Assembly (NCBI GenBank): GCA_963798865.1
Contig: CAWCVZ010000005.1
Coordinates: 806,001 to 870,000 of the forward strand
Direction of reading: 5' to 3'
DNA length: 64,000 bases
Source: RBG-16-34-14 sp963798865
Lineage (GTDB): Bacteria > Bacteroidota > Ignavibacteria > Ignavibacteriales > Ignavibacteriaceae
Shown: positions 7,919-18,129 of the stretch, piece after piece
Numbering within the stretch: position 1 is the first letter of the stretch
How the letters are laid out: each line of letters starts with the position of its first letter
The notes under the pieces: generated by a model
Seen by the model: the letters and a program-made list of their open reading frames with translations, nothing else
The model's database searches: none
Told to the model about the DNA's origin: nothing
Translations under genes and position numbers: made by a program

Positions 7919-9003
7919 AAAACTTCTGCACCCTGCTTAATTATATAGGTTAACCAGTTATAGGTATCTTCTTTTCTTCCGAATTGAATTCCGGTTATCT
8001 CATCAAAAAGTTTAAGAGCAAGATCTCCCGGCTCGCCATTATTTATAGTCATATCTATATCCTTATATGTAAGCCATCCAACTGAAGAAATAACAGCTGC
8101 AGTACCGGTTCCAAAAATTCCAAGCACATTATCTTTATTGTATTCATCAATTATTTCATCCATAGAAATTAATCTCTCAGAAACTTTTTCTCCCCAGTCA
8201 TTTAAAAGTTTTATAACAGATTTTCTTGTAATTCCCGGCAAAATGCTTCCGGTTAATTTTGGTGTTGCGACCTCATCTTTAAATCGTACAAAAATATTCA
8301 TTGTTCCGACTTCTTCAATATATTTAAGTTCCACGGCATCCATCCATAATACCTGTGTATAACCTCTTTGTCTAGCTTCTTCTCCGGCGAGAAGGCTTGC
8401 GGCATAATTTGCAGGGGCCTTGCATTCACCCAAACCTTTTCTAATAGCTCTAACGTATTCATTTTGAGCAAGTATTTTTACCGGTTTAAATCCTTCAGGA
8501 TAATAAGCCCCTACAGGAGATAAAAGAATAATAAGTTTATATTTTGATGCGGGCTTAACTCCCAATACGGGATCCGATCCGAACATAAAAGGTCTTATAT
8601 ATAATGATTCTCCCTCTCTGGAAGGAATCCAATCTTTATCTATCGTTACAAGCTCTCTCAGTACATTTAAAATAAATTCCGGATTAACTTCCGGGATGCA
8701 CATTCTTTTTGCAGACCTGTTTAATCTTTTTATATGTTCATCGGGGCGGAACATTACAATATCATCATCTGCTGTTCTGAAAGCTTTTAATCCCTCAAAA
8801 ATAGATTGACCATAATGAATAAACATTGTGGCAGGATGAAGTGAAAGATTATTTACTGGTTTTATTGTTGGATTATGCCATCCGTTTTTTACATCATAAT
8901 CCATTTCAAACATATGATCTGTAAACACTAAACCAAATCCTAAAATATCCGGCAAAATAACCTTGCCTCTATTTTCTTTCAGCTGATATTTAATTTTTTC
9001 CAT
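7915..9003 (-). CDS. ilvE: Branched-chain-amino-acid aminotransferase
   Basis: This is a 362-residue fold-type IV PLP enzyme of the larger (eukaryotic/BCAT2-like) class. It transfers the amino group between glutamate and the 2-keto acids of leucine, isoleucine and valine. Recognisable segments are FEGLKAFR near the N-terminus, SLYIRPFMFG, GECKAPANYAASL with the probable PLP lysine, YIEEVGTMNIF, and SILPGITRKSV, which holds phosphate-binding residues. The length fits the class (about 350-365 residues). The stop overlaps the ATG of the alkaline phosphatase gene. No other isoleucine/valine/leucine genes are adjacent. Confidence 0.95.
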   Translation of the reverse strand: MEKIKYQLKENRGKVILPDILGFGLVFTDHMFEMDYDVKNGWHNPTIKPVNNLSLHPATMFIHYGQSIFEGLKAFRTADDDIVMFRPDEHIKRLNRSAKRMCIPEVNPEFILNVLRELVTIDKDWIPSREGESLYIRPFMFGSDPVLGVKPASKYKLIILLSPVGAYYPEGFKPVKILAQNEYVRAIRKGLGECKAPANYAASLLAGEEARQRGYTQVLWMDAVELKYIEEVGTMNIFVRFKDEVATPKLTGSILPGITRKSVIKLLNDWGEKVSERLISMDEIIDEYNKDNVLGIFGTGTAAVISSVGWLTYKDIDMTINNGEPGDLALKLFDEITGIQFGRKEDTYNWLTYIIKQGAEVL

Positions 9004-9142
9004 GTACTTTTCCTTATCAGTTTAAGGTGAATATTTAATCTTTTATTATCTTTTGGGTAAATTCAGTATATAGTCAATAAATATTCCAACATATTTCAAA
9101 GTTAATATAAGATAATAATTTAAAATTTAACAGTAGAATCTT

Positions 9143-10692
9143 ATGGCACAAATATTTAAAAAACTTGGTCTTGCAATAACTTTTTCTCCAACAGGAAAGG
9201 CTCTTTTAAAAGAAACAAAAAGATTAAGAGAATTATTTAATTCCGGACTCATTTTAATCCATGTCGGGGATAGAACGTCAGAAAATGAGAAACTGTTAAA
9301 CGAGGTTATTATGAATGCCGGGATTAATAATAGCGATGCTGAAATTATCTCTGCCTCAGGCGACCCGGCAGGCACGATAATAAAATTAAGTAAAAAGGCT
9401 AACGTTGATCTCTTAATTACAGGGGCTTTGGAAAAAGAAACATTCATAAAATATTATATTGGTTCTGTTGCTAGAAAAATAATGAGAGAAGCTCCCTGTT
9501 CATCTTTAATTTTGAAAAAACCTTCTGAAAACCCGAAACCTTTTAAGAAATTTTATGTCTCAACAGATTTTTCGCCGGAGAGCGAAAGAGCTATAAAACT
9601 TACTTATAATTTTGCTCTGCTTGAAAATGCAGAAGAGTTTGTAATTATCAATGAATTACACCGGGGCTTGCAAGTACAATTTTAGATTTAGTATCGCTAG
9701 AAGAACTTGAATCTATGAAAACACAATGGCAAACCGAGGAGGAAGATAAGATGAAATTATTTTTAAAAGAGCTTAACCTGAAGGGAATAAACATTAAACA
9801 ACATTCTTTATATGGAAAAGACCATTCTTGGTGCTTTCATTCTTGGTATAGCAATCGGCGATTCTGTTCATATTAAAGAACAAACAAGGGAAGTTATTCA
9901 GCAGTTCATCCAAAATATTTTTGCCCCGCTGTTTTTTGTTTCAATTGGACTAAGAGTAAACTTTATTTCTAATTTCGATTTAGCGATTGTGCTTGCACTT
10001 TTAATTCTTGCTTTTGTTGGAAAAGTTACCGGCTGTGGTCTGGGGGCAAAACTAAGTGGTCTAAAAAATAACGATGCACTTGCCGTAGACTTTGGAATGA
10101 GCTCGAGCGGCGCAATGGGAATTATAATTGGGGTTCTTGCTTTGCAGTATGGTTAATTGAGAATAATGTTTTTATCGGTCTCGTTATTATGGCATTGTTC
10201 ACTTCAATAACGGGCGCTCCTTTGATGAATATTTTCCTGAAGAAAAAATTTTCACTTGAAAATCTTCTTAAACCTGAACTTGTTTTTTTCACCGATGTAA
10301 GTAGTAAAGAAGAAATAATTAATTTCTTAACAGGAATAGCAGCAAAAAATCTTAACCTGGATTCTGATAAGATTTATAAAGAAATTATTGATCGTGAAAA
10401 TTCTAATCCAACCGGAATTGCGAATTACCTGGCAATTCCTCATACAAAGATTAAATCTTCAAAACCAATAATTACAATTGCAGTAAATAAAAATGGAATT
10501 GATTTTAGTTCAACCGATGAACTTTCTTCAAGAATAATCTTTCTTCTTTTAACTCCGGAAGAGGATAATGAAATTCAGTTAAAGCTACTCTCGGAGATAG
10601 TAAAGAAGTTCAAAAACAAAGGAAAAGTTGAAGAGCTTTTGCTTGTAAAAAATGAAAAGGAACTTATAGAGAAAATGAAAGCAATCAGCTAA
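9143..10692 (+). pseudogene. Chimeric, frame-broken remnant: UspA domains + antiporter C-terminal half + PTS EIIA-like domain
   Basis: Three blocks follow each other. 9143 to about 9800 encodes one full UspA-like domain (ATP-binding type, ending in GSVARKIMREAPCSSLIL) and the first half of a second, with a frame change near 9655. About 9812-10156 encodes the second half of a CPA2-type Na+/H+ antiporter membrane domain (LGAFILGIAIGDSVH, FFVSIGLRVNF, SSSGAMGIIIGVLALQYG). After another frame change near 10156, the antiporter end (VIMALFTSITGAPLM) runs into a PTS EIIA type-2-like domain with the expected His (IPHTKI). The antiporter N-terminal half, about 250 residues, and the end of the second UspA domain are absent, so an internal deletion probably fused two adjacent genes. 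It is not expected to make a functional transporter. Confidence 0.75.
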
Positions 10693-11482
10693 GGATTAGC
10701 ATCCACAGGAGATAATCAAGAATAAGTATTAATGCAGCAGATAAAACAAAAGACCGGATTGTTGCGAGTCCCACTCCTTCGGCACCTCCCTGAGTTCTGA
10801 ATCCGATATGACATCCCAGCAAAGAAGTAACTCCGCCAAAGAAAATAGTTTTAACCAAACCACCCAGGAAATCTGAGAAAACAAAAAACCTTTTCACAGA
10901 ATTAAAGTAAACGGCAAACGAAACTCCAAGAAAATAATTAGAAACAATATAAGCCCCCAGCACTGCAATTGTGTTTGCAAATGTTACCAGTATAGGCATC
11001 ATAATAATTGCTGCGAGAAACCTGGGCATAGCAAGATATCTTACGGGATTAATTGCCATTGTTTCAAGAGCATCAATTTGTTCGGTTACTTTCATTGTAC
11101 CAAGCTCAGCAGCAATTGAAGCTCCCACACGGCCGGCAATTACAATTCCTGTTAACACAGGTCCAAGTTCAGTTATAATTGCTCTGCTTGTAGCCGCTCC
11201 AAGGAATGAAAGTGGGGCAATCCCTTTTAATTGGTATGCAGCCTGCCAGGCAGCAACAGCTCCTGTAAACACTGCAATTATTAAAACAAGAGGGAGTGAA
11301 TTAACCCCGATATGTTCCATTTGAAAAAGAATAAGTTTTCTGCTTCGGGGGATGCGTGTAAAATTTTTTATTATTCCGAATAAAAGGCTTGATACCTGTC
11401 CAAACTCCTGTATAAAGTTTAAAGTTGTCTTTCCTATTTTCTGAAAAATTTTCGCAATCATTGAATATATTTCAAACCTCAT
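10685..11482 (-). CDS. mlaE: MlaE-family ABC transporter permease
   Basis: This is a 265-residue integral membrane protein with about five to six hydrophobic segments and the hallmark MlaE region ITELGPVLTGIVIAGRVGASIAAELGTMKVTEQIDALETM. The family forms the inner-membrane permease of MlaFEDB-type systems that move phospholipids between inner and outer membranes. The ATPase (MlaF) and MCE substrate-binding (MlaD) genes usually follow, but no partner gene is adjacent here; downstream on this strand is only the broken antiporter region, convergent with an 8-base overlap. I chose ATG 11482 over the TTG at 11488. Whether it serves lipid traffic or another MCE system is not visible. Confidence 0.88.
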   Translation of the reverse strand: MRFEIYSMIAKIFQKIGKTTLNFIQEFGQVSSLLFGIIKNFTRIPRSRKLILFQMEHIGVNSLPLVLIIAVFTGAVAAWQAAYQLKGIAPLSFLGAATSRAIITELGPVLTGIVIAGRVGASIAAELGTMKVTEQIDALETMAINPVRYLAMPRFLAAIIMMPILVTFANTIAVLGAYIVSNYFLGVSFAVYFNSVKRFFVFSDFLGGLVKTIFFGGVTSLLGCHIGFRTQGGAEGVGLATIRSFVLSAALILILDYLLWMLILS

Positions 11483-11488
11483 TTTCAA

Positions 11489-11855
11489 TTTATAAAAAAT
11501 TTATATGAGTTCTAAGATGAGTGATTAGGTATAAGGTATAAGGTATAAGGTATATAGAGAATGGTTAAGTTATTTTAAAACTTAAGAATTCAGACTTTAT
11601 ACCATATGCCTTATACCCTATAACCCCACAATCTCACACAATGAGATTATTTTTATTTTGCGACACTAAATATGAGACATACTGAGTAGCAATCTTTGAT
11701 AGTGAAAAATACGTATATAATTTTATGAGATAATGGTATATTTTTAAATCATTAATTTATTTTTATTCTAGCCTTTTTTAGATAAAAAATCATAATATAC
11801 TTAGCATTATTATTGATATTGCTAATGCAAATCGAGGGCTTTATATATTTATCAT
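11489..11855. other. Intergenic region with heptamer repeats and a weak promoter-like stretch
   Basis: This is a 367-base divergent intergenic region between the mlaE-like gene and the hybrid kinase. It holds a tandem heptamer array (11527-11554) and, about 45 bases further, a degenerate inverted copy (TATACCATATGCCTTATACC around 11598-11617) that could pair with it. TTGATA followed by TATAAT-like bases near 11697-11724 could be a kinase promoter, but the spacing is poor. I see no gene or RNA in it. Confidence 0.5.
11527..11554. repeat. Four tandem copies of the heptamer AGGTATA
   Basis: The unit AGGTATA occurs four times without gap (11527-11533, 11534-11540, 11541-11547, 11548-11554). A degenerate reverse-complement run occurs 45-65 bases downstream, so a long imperfect hairpin is possible. 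The array is far too short and regular for CRISPR. Similar short tandem repeats often vary in copy number by slippage. Confidence 0.85.
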
Positions 11856-14800
11856 ATGAATAATTTTTCCGAAATCCAGGGAAGAGAAATAAGAATATCC
11901 AAAATACCTGAAGATATACCTGTTGGTATTTTATCATTCAATGCTTACGGTATAATTGATTTTGTTAATTCCGCATTCTCCAAAATGGGGATAATCTATC
12001 ATTTAAAAACTTCCACAATGATTGGCTCAAACATTTTTGAGAAAGAAATTTTCCCCGGCGTTACAATTAGTGATGATTTAAATGAACTTAAAAATGGTTT
12101 CCCCTTTGAAAAAGAAATTAGGAACCTTAAAACCGGTAATGGCTCTGAACTAAGCGTTATTATTAAATGTTCACCCTTTTATGAAAACTACGAATTTGCA
12201 GGTGGAATTCTTGTGCTTGAAGACTTAAAAATTATTTCCGGTTCAAGGGAAGAGGATTATTTTAAGATTGAATCATTTAAAAAAATTTCTAACGAGTTTG
12301 CTGATCTTTTTTTTATTGTAAACAACCAGGGGGAAATTAAATATTCGTCCGGAAGCAAATTAAATTTACTTTCTTCAAATCAACTTAATAAAAACATCAT
12401 TAATTTAATTCCAAACCTGCCGGGAAATTTTCATAATATTCTCGCCGATTCACAGGCAAAAGGTGAGGAAAAGAGAATTATTTTAAAGCAGGAAATTAAT
12501 GGAGAACTTTTTCATTATGAATGTTTTGTAAATCCTTTATCGGCGGAGAGTCCCTCAAAATTTTTAACATGCATTTTTCTTAACATTTCGGATAAGATCA
12601 AATCCCAAAATCTTGAAGACAAAGTAAGTTTGTTCGAAACAGTTGCTGATATTGCGTCAGACGGAATAATTGGAATCAGCAGCGAAGGCAAAATTAATTT
12701 CTGGTCAAATTCAGTTTTGTCTCTTACAGGTTATGGAGAAGAAGAAACTCTTGGTAATTCAATATGGAATTTTATTCCGGCTATCAGCCAGAAAAGTTTT
12801 TATCAACTTAAAGAAGATTTACAGCAGATCCGTTTATTTAAAAAAGAAATTATAATAATTAATAAAACAGGTATTGAAATACCGGCAGAGGCATCTTTCT
12901 TTTTAGGTAATGAGAATAATATTCTTATCTCACTTTCTGTTTCAAAAGAACTAAGGGGAGATTTTAAAATTCTGGAAGAAAATTTCCGCAGCCTTGTTAC
13001 AAAAACGGATGTGATTGTCCTCCGGTTAAGTAAGACGGGTTCGATTGAATATTTAAATCCGGCTTTCACATCACAATTAAATTTTAAAGAAGAGGAAGCA
13101 ATTGGAAAAAATCTTACGGAGTTTTTAACACCCGGGACAAATATAGATTTTGAATTATTTCAGAATAAATCTTATAACTTCGACCTTGATCTTCTTAATA
13201 AACGCGGCGAAAAAATAAATTATTCAGCGAACCTGGTTCCTGTTTTTAATGAAAATGTTTTTGGTGGTTTTAATGTTTATCTAAATAATCTTTCAGGAAA
13301 AAAGAAAGAAGAAAAAAATCTCCAGGTATTTAAATTACTATTTGAAAATACCAGAGAAGGAATTGCTGTTGAAAAGAAAGGAAAAATTGTAACAGCCAAC
13401 AATGCTTTTGGAAAATTGTTCGGATATTCTTTTGGGAATGAAATAGCAGGGAAAGATATTCTCGATTTAACAGCGCCAAATGATGTGTTAAAAGTTGCAG
13501 AGTATCTTCAACTGAGCCGGATAAAAAAAGATTTATCCCAGCCGTTTGAATTTTCAGGTAAAAGAAAAAACGGCTCAGTATTTTTTTGTGAATTAACTAC
13601 ATCATCATTCGAGGTTGATGATGAGGGATATTTTATCTTAATAATTAGGGATATCACTGAAAGAAAACACGCTCAGCAGGTTATAAAAGAATCTGAAGAA
13701 AAATACAGAAACCTGATTGAGAACATTGATGACTTTTTATATACTCTTGAAAGAAGCAGATTATTTTTTAAACCTGTTTTCTTTACAAATTCTGTAAGCA
13801 AGATTACCGGATATTCACAAACGGAAATGCTTGGTGACTCAAGACTTTTACTAAAAATTATTCACCCCGATGATTTGATTGAAGTGAAGGCAGCATTAAA
13901 AAATATTTCCAAAAGTAAAACTAAAATGTCTGCTGAATTAGAATTCCGGATTATTAATAAACAGGGAAATATTACCTGGATAAGAAATAAATTAAATGTT
14001 TTAAGAAATGAATCAGGAGGAGTGCAAAAAGTTTACGGTTTAGTAAGCGATATTTCCTTAAGAAAAAAAGCTGAAGAGGAATTAAAAAAATCCACAGAAA
14101 ATCTTGTTAAGCTTAATGAAACAAAAGACAGGTTCATTTCAATAATTTCTCATGATTTAAGAACACCTTTCAGTTCAATTCTTGGTTTTACAGATCTAAT
14201 ACTTAATGATGATACATTAAGTGACACTGAAAGAAACCAGTATGTTAGCTATATCCAGGAATCTTCCAATTCAATGCTTTCACTTGTAAATTCTCTTCTT
14301 GACTGGACAAGGCTGCAGACGGGAAGAATACGTTTTGAACCCGAAAAGATTGATGTTTATGAGACAATCATAAAATCAATTAATGCTCTTAGCGGAGCTG
14401 CATTTCAAAAAAATATTTCTCTAAATTCGGAGGTTCAGGAAAATTTATTTGTATATGTAGATGAAGATTTAATTGTACAGGTTTTTAATAACCTCATCTC
14501 CAACGCAATAAAATTTACCAGGGAAGGCGGAAGCGTAACGATCTCTGCTATACCTTCGCAGCATGCAAGGTTCTATGAATTTTCAGTTAAAGACACCGGT
14601 GTGGGAATACGATCTGAGGATGCAAAAAAACTTTTTGGTGTTGATACAAAGTTTACAACCGAAGGTACAGCCGGTGAGAAAGGAACAGGATTAGGACTTT
14701 CGCTTGTAAAAGAAATTATTGAAAAACATGGGGGCACAATTAGAGTTGAAAGTGAATTAGGAACAGGAACCAATTTCTTATTTACACTCCCAGTTGCTGC

Positions 14801-15180
14801 GGCAAATATTTTGCTTGTTGATCCGAACACAACCGACAGAATTTTGTATTCAAAAATTCTTAAGCATATTACTTCCGACTATAATGTTGAGACGTGCACA
14901 GAATGGCAGTGAAGCTTTGAGTAAAATTGTTGATTCAACTTATGCACTTATTATTACAGAACATAATATGCCTGTTATGGGAGGATATGATCTTGCTCTT
15001 GAATTAAAAAAACTTGATCTCAAGGTTAAACCTCCGGTTATTGTTCTAAGTAATTCAATTAACCGTGAGATAATGGACGACTATAATAAAATCAAAATTG
15101 AATATGTTTTTCAAAAACCTGTTAATTTAAGCTTATTCAAACAAGCAGTAGAAAAAACACTTCATCAGGGCTTAAAGTAA
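11856..15180 (+). CDS. Multi-PAS hybrid sensor histidine kinase with degenerate receiver, frame-disrupted
   Basis: The gene encodes about 1107 residues once one extra base near 14895 is removed. No signal peptide or membrane segments are seen, so it is likely cytoplasmic. Several PAS-type modules occupy roughly residues 20-745; the last three show clear PAS/PAC endings (ILIIRDITERK, VYGLVSDISLRKKA). The HisKA domain follows with phosphoacceptor His766 (SIISHDLRTPFSS), then HATPase_c with NLISNAIKF, DTGVGI and GTGLGLSLVKEI. A C-terminal receiver domain lies after the frame break. In it the phosphorylated Asp position reads Glu (IITEHNMPVMGG) and the usual acidic pair near the N-terminus is weakened, while the conserved Lys (QKP) remains. 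The receiver may therefore be non-phosphorylatable. The signal is unknown. Confidence 0.85.
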
Positions 15181-15195
15181 ATTTAAAAAATAAGT

Positions 15196-15840
15196 TTACT
15201 TTTCTTCGATACTTTCCAGTGTATGCTTGCAAACTTCTTCACCCCAATCAGGATGAATCTCACTTGCGGGTACAAAATTTATAAATTTCTCTTCAGCTTC
15301 TTTAAAAATAGGAAGAGCTTTCACTTTTCCCCCACCGAACTGTTCAGGTGTGTAAAGAATATTTTGCGCATATAAAAAAACCGGTCTTGGATTTGAAGGA
15401 TCGAGTTCTTTTGCTTTGTTGATCATATTAGAAAATACAGGTCCATATTTCATCCACCGGTTTTGTGGATCAACAATTAATCTTCCCTGAGAAATCATTG
15501 CTTTCACGGTATAAATTTCGGAGTTATCCGGTTCGAGAGAATCTGCAATTGAAATTAGAAGATCAGCTTTATCCAGATATGAATCTTTCTTTTCAACAGC
15601 GCTATCTAAAAAAATTGAAACCGATATTAAATATGAGGCATAATAATAAGGAAGCCATTTATCTTTTTCAGCATTTGCAATTCTTTCAAAACTGTTGGCA
15701 ATAAGCTGAAACGAAGCAGCAGTTTTCGCTGTATCAATCATTGCCAGGTTTTTTTTCATAGCTGCTATATATTTATCATCATCTGCATAGGAAAAGCAAT
15801 AAGATATCAAAACCAATAAAAGAAATAATGATTTTTTCAT
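15196..15840 (-). CDS. Secreted helical-repeat (TPR-like) hypothetical protein
   Basis: This is a 214-residue protein with a clear signal peptide (MKKSLFLLLVLISYCFSYA). The mature part is helical and alternates short paired helices, with TPR-like elements such as LDKADLLISIADSLEPDNSEIYTV and MINKAKELDPSNPRPVFLYA. I chose the ATG at 15840, preceded by AGGAA, over a longer in-frame start at 15873 that would spoil the signal peptide. It lies 42 bases downstream of the TonB receptor on the same strand, and the two are probably co-transcribed, suggesting a periplasmic accessory role. The specific function is unknown. Confidence 0.7.
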   Translation of the reverse strand: MKKSLFLLLVLISYCFSYADDDKYIAAMKKNLAMIDTAKTAASFQLIANSFERIANAEKDKWLPYYYASYLISVSIFLDSAVEKKDSYLDKADLLISIADSLEPDNSEIYTVKAMISQGRLIVDPQNRWMKYGPVFSNMINKAKELDPSNPRPVFLYAQNILYTPEQFGGGKVKALPIFKEAEEKFINFVPASEIHPDWGEEVCKHTLESIEEK

Positions 15841-15882
15841 GGTAGTTCCTTTTTTTAAAAATAATTTGTACAAAATATTTAA

Positions 15883-18009
15883 TCAGTTAATAAATTCACT
15901 TCCTATAGAAATAAAAACTCCAAGGAATGCAGAACGTAAAACGGGAGGTATAATTGCTTCCCTGTAGTTTCCATCAGTTGAATACGTGTAACCAAATATA
16001 TTGCTGAAGCCCAAAATGTTTGTAATAGAAAAATAAACCACAGTAAAATTCCCGAAAAGATTTGTAAGGTAACTGCCGTTAAAACTAAGATTGTTATAAT
16101 TTTTTGTTTTATCTCCATTAAAAACAGGGTTGTTTGGATTATAAAACGGTCTTCCTGTTGCGAAAGAATAGGTTAGTCCTATGCTCGTTGTTATTTCAGG
16201 GATCCATTTTTTAAATACGATTGATAAAGTGTGTGGTGTTGCAAATGTTGGAGAAGCAAGTGTGGGGAAATCCCTGTAATCTCTTTTGGTATCTAAGTAT
16301 GAATATGAAACCCAGTAATCAACCAAATGAAAAGTTTTTTTATCTCTCCAGAAAACATCAATTCCTTTTGCATAACCACCGCCGGTATTATTGTATTTTG
16401 GAAATTCAGACATATCTTTTGGAAAAGTTTCCTGTTTTACAAGATTATCATAATCTTTATAATATCCTTCAACCCTGAAAGTATAATTCTCATTTATATA
16501 TTGATAGTTAAGGATATAGTGAATTGCTTTTTCAAAACCCAATCCCAAATTACCATGAAGGAATTCATCTTCGGGTGTTTGATAGAAATGACCGTAAGCA
16601 AAATTAATTGTACCGAATTTTCCAACTCTGTAAGCGAGTGATGTTCTTGGCGCAATGTTAGTTTTATTAATGATGTTAACTTTTTCAAAACGTAAACCTA
16701 ACCTTGCAGCAAAATCATTTGTTATAAAAATATCTGTCTCCGCATACCCGGCGTAATATGTATTATCGAGCTTCCTGTTAAACTCATTAAAGGATTCATC
16801 TGTCTTTATACTGTGTGCTTCTCCGCCGAAAGTGATAAAAGAATTCCCGGTTAAATTTTTACTAACGGTTACTTTTGATTGAATCCGTTTTTCATCTGAA
16901 TTAATTAAATCACCTGCAAGATTTAAATCTCTCCCGTCATTTGAATAAGAAACTCCGGAAAAGAATGTCCAATCATCTCCAAAGATTTCATCATAGCTTG
17001 TATTTAAATAATAATTATGGTCATTAAGTTTAAATGGATCCTTTACTGTTGGGTTATCAACATTATTTATATTTAAAAAAAGATCTCCGGATGAATATGA
17101 AGTAAAAAGTTTGAAAATTCCTGTTGAAGATGTTTTCTGCCTGAAGACAATATTTCCATCAATACCTCTCGGTGCTCGTATCCAATCAGTTCTTTGCTTC
17201 TGAACTTCGAAATAAGGTTTAAGATCATAATATCCTATTTCCCCTGAGAGAGAAGTGTTTTCCCATCGCTGTGTATGAGAACCGCCGAGACCTACCGCCA
17301 TAATATTAATTGCACTTTGGGTAGAAGGTGCTATATCAGAGCTATTAAGGATTAAAGCTGATGAAAGTGCCTGTCCGTATTGCGCCGAATAACCACCTGT
17401 ACTGAAGATTGTTCCTTTAAATATGAAAGGGGAAAATCTTCCGCGTGAAGGAATATCGGGTACGCTTGAGTAATATGGATTCTGAACAACCATTCCATCA
17501 ATAATTGTTTTTGATTCTGCTGCGGAACCGCCGCGGACGAACAGACCTTCAGTTTCACCAATAGTTTGCGTACCTGGAAGAGTTTGTAAAACTCCGTAAA
17601 TATCAGCCTCGGCACCTGCCGTTGTTACAATATCAAGAGGTCTGAGTATAACAGATTTTTTTTCATCGCTTGCTTCAAATGAGCCCGCTGAAATAACAAC
17701 CTGATCCAGTTCGCTTGCTTCTTCTTCCAAAATAAAATCAACTGTAACATTATTTCCGCTTAAAGTAACACTCTTCTCTGTAGTTTTAAAACCGATATAA
17801 CTAACAACGAGAACCTGTTCGCCTGTTTCAAGAGATGTAAAAGAATAATTTCCTTTTTCATCTGTTGAAATTCCGTCATAAGTATCTTTTAAAAAAACAT
17901 TTGCTGAAAAAAGCGGTTCGCCATTTTTAGATGTTACTTTACCGGATATTATTGTTTGAGCAAAAGAAATATTTGCTAATCCAATAAGAACAAGTAGAAT
18001 ATATCTCAT
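15883..18009 (-). CDS. TonB-dependent receptor with N-terminal carboxypeptidase-regulatory-like domain
   Basis: This is a 708-residue outer-membrane protein. The signal peptide ends near residue 17 (SFAQ). A CarboxypepD_reg-like beta-sandwich covers about 18-95 (ISGKVTSKNGEPLFSANVFLKDT). The plug domain follows (about 115-215, with TLPGTQTIGETEGLFVRGG), then a 22-strand-type barrel ending in an aromatic-rich C-terminus. The family takes up siderophores, cobalamin, glycans or peptides using TonB-ExbBD energy. No SusD-like partner is adjacent, so it is not a SusCD pair. The downstream partner is the TPR-like secreted protein. The substrate cannot be read from the sequence. Confidence 0.9.
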   Translation of the reverse strand: MRYILLVLIGLANISFAQTIISGKVTSKNGEPLFSANVFLKDTYDGISTDEKGNYSFTSLETGEQVLVVSYIGFKTTEKSVTLSGNNVTVDFILEEEASELDQVVISAGSFEASDEKKSVILRPLDIVTTAGAEADIYGVLQTLPGTQTIGETEGLFVRGGSAAESKTIIDGMVVQNPYYSSVPDIPSRGRFSPFIFKGTIFSTGGYSAQYGQALSSALILNSSDIAPSTQSAINIMAVGLGGSHTQRWENTSLSGEIGYYDLKPYFEVQKQRTDWIRAPRGIDGNIVFRQKTSSTGIFKLFTSYSSGDLFLNINNVDNPTVKDPFKLNDHNYYLNTSYDEIFGDDWTFFSGVSYSNDGRDLNLAGDLINSDEKRIQSKVTVSKNLTGNSFITFGGEAHSIKTDESFNEFNRKLDNTYYAGYAETDIFITNDFAARLGLRFEKVNIINKTNIAPRTSLAYRVGKFGTINFAYGHFYQTPEDEFLHGNLGLGFEKAIHYILNYQYINENYTFRVEGYYKDYDNLVKQETFPKDMSEFPKYNNTGGGYAKGIDVFWRDKKTFHLVDYWVSYSYLDTKRDYRDFPTLASPTFATPHTLSIVFKKWIPEITTSIGLTYSFATGRPFYNPNNPVFNGDKTKNYNNLSFNGSYLTNLFGNFTVVYFSITNILGFSNIFGYTYSTDGNYREAIIPPVLRSAFLGVFISIGSEFIN

Positions 18010-18129
18010 TAAACACCAGGATTTTTTTATTACGAAAGTTAAATTAAGATTATATGGATTGAAACTAAAAATAGGTGAATGGAAGAATTCAGTAGATTAA
18101 AGGAATTAATCAGAGAATAAAAATTTTTT

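Noticed and set aside
10971..11324. Plus-strand open frame inside the mlaE-like gene
   Set aside because: It is the mirror of a membrane-protein coding frame; the MlaE motif is unambiguous on the minus strand.
11527..11554. CRISPR array
   Set aside because: Seven-base units without spacers; no cas genes anywhere in the window.
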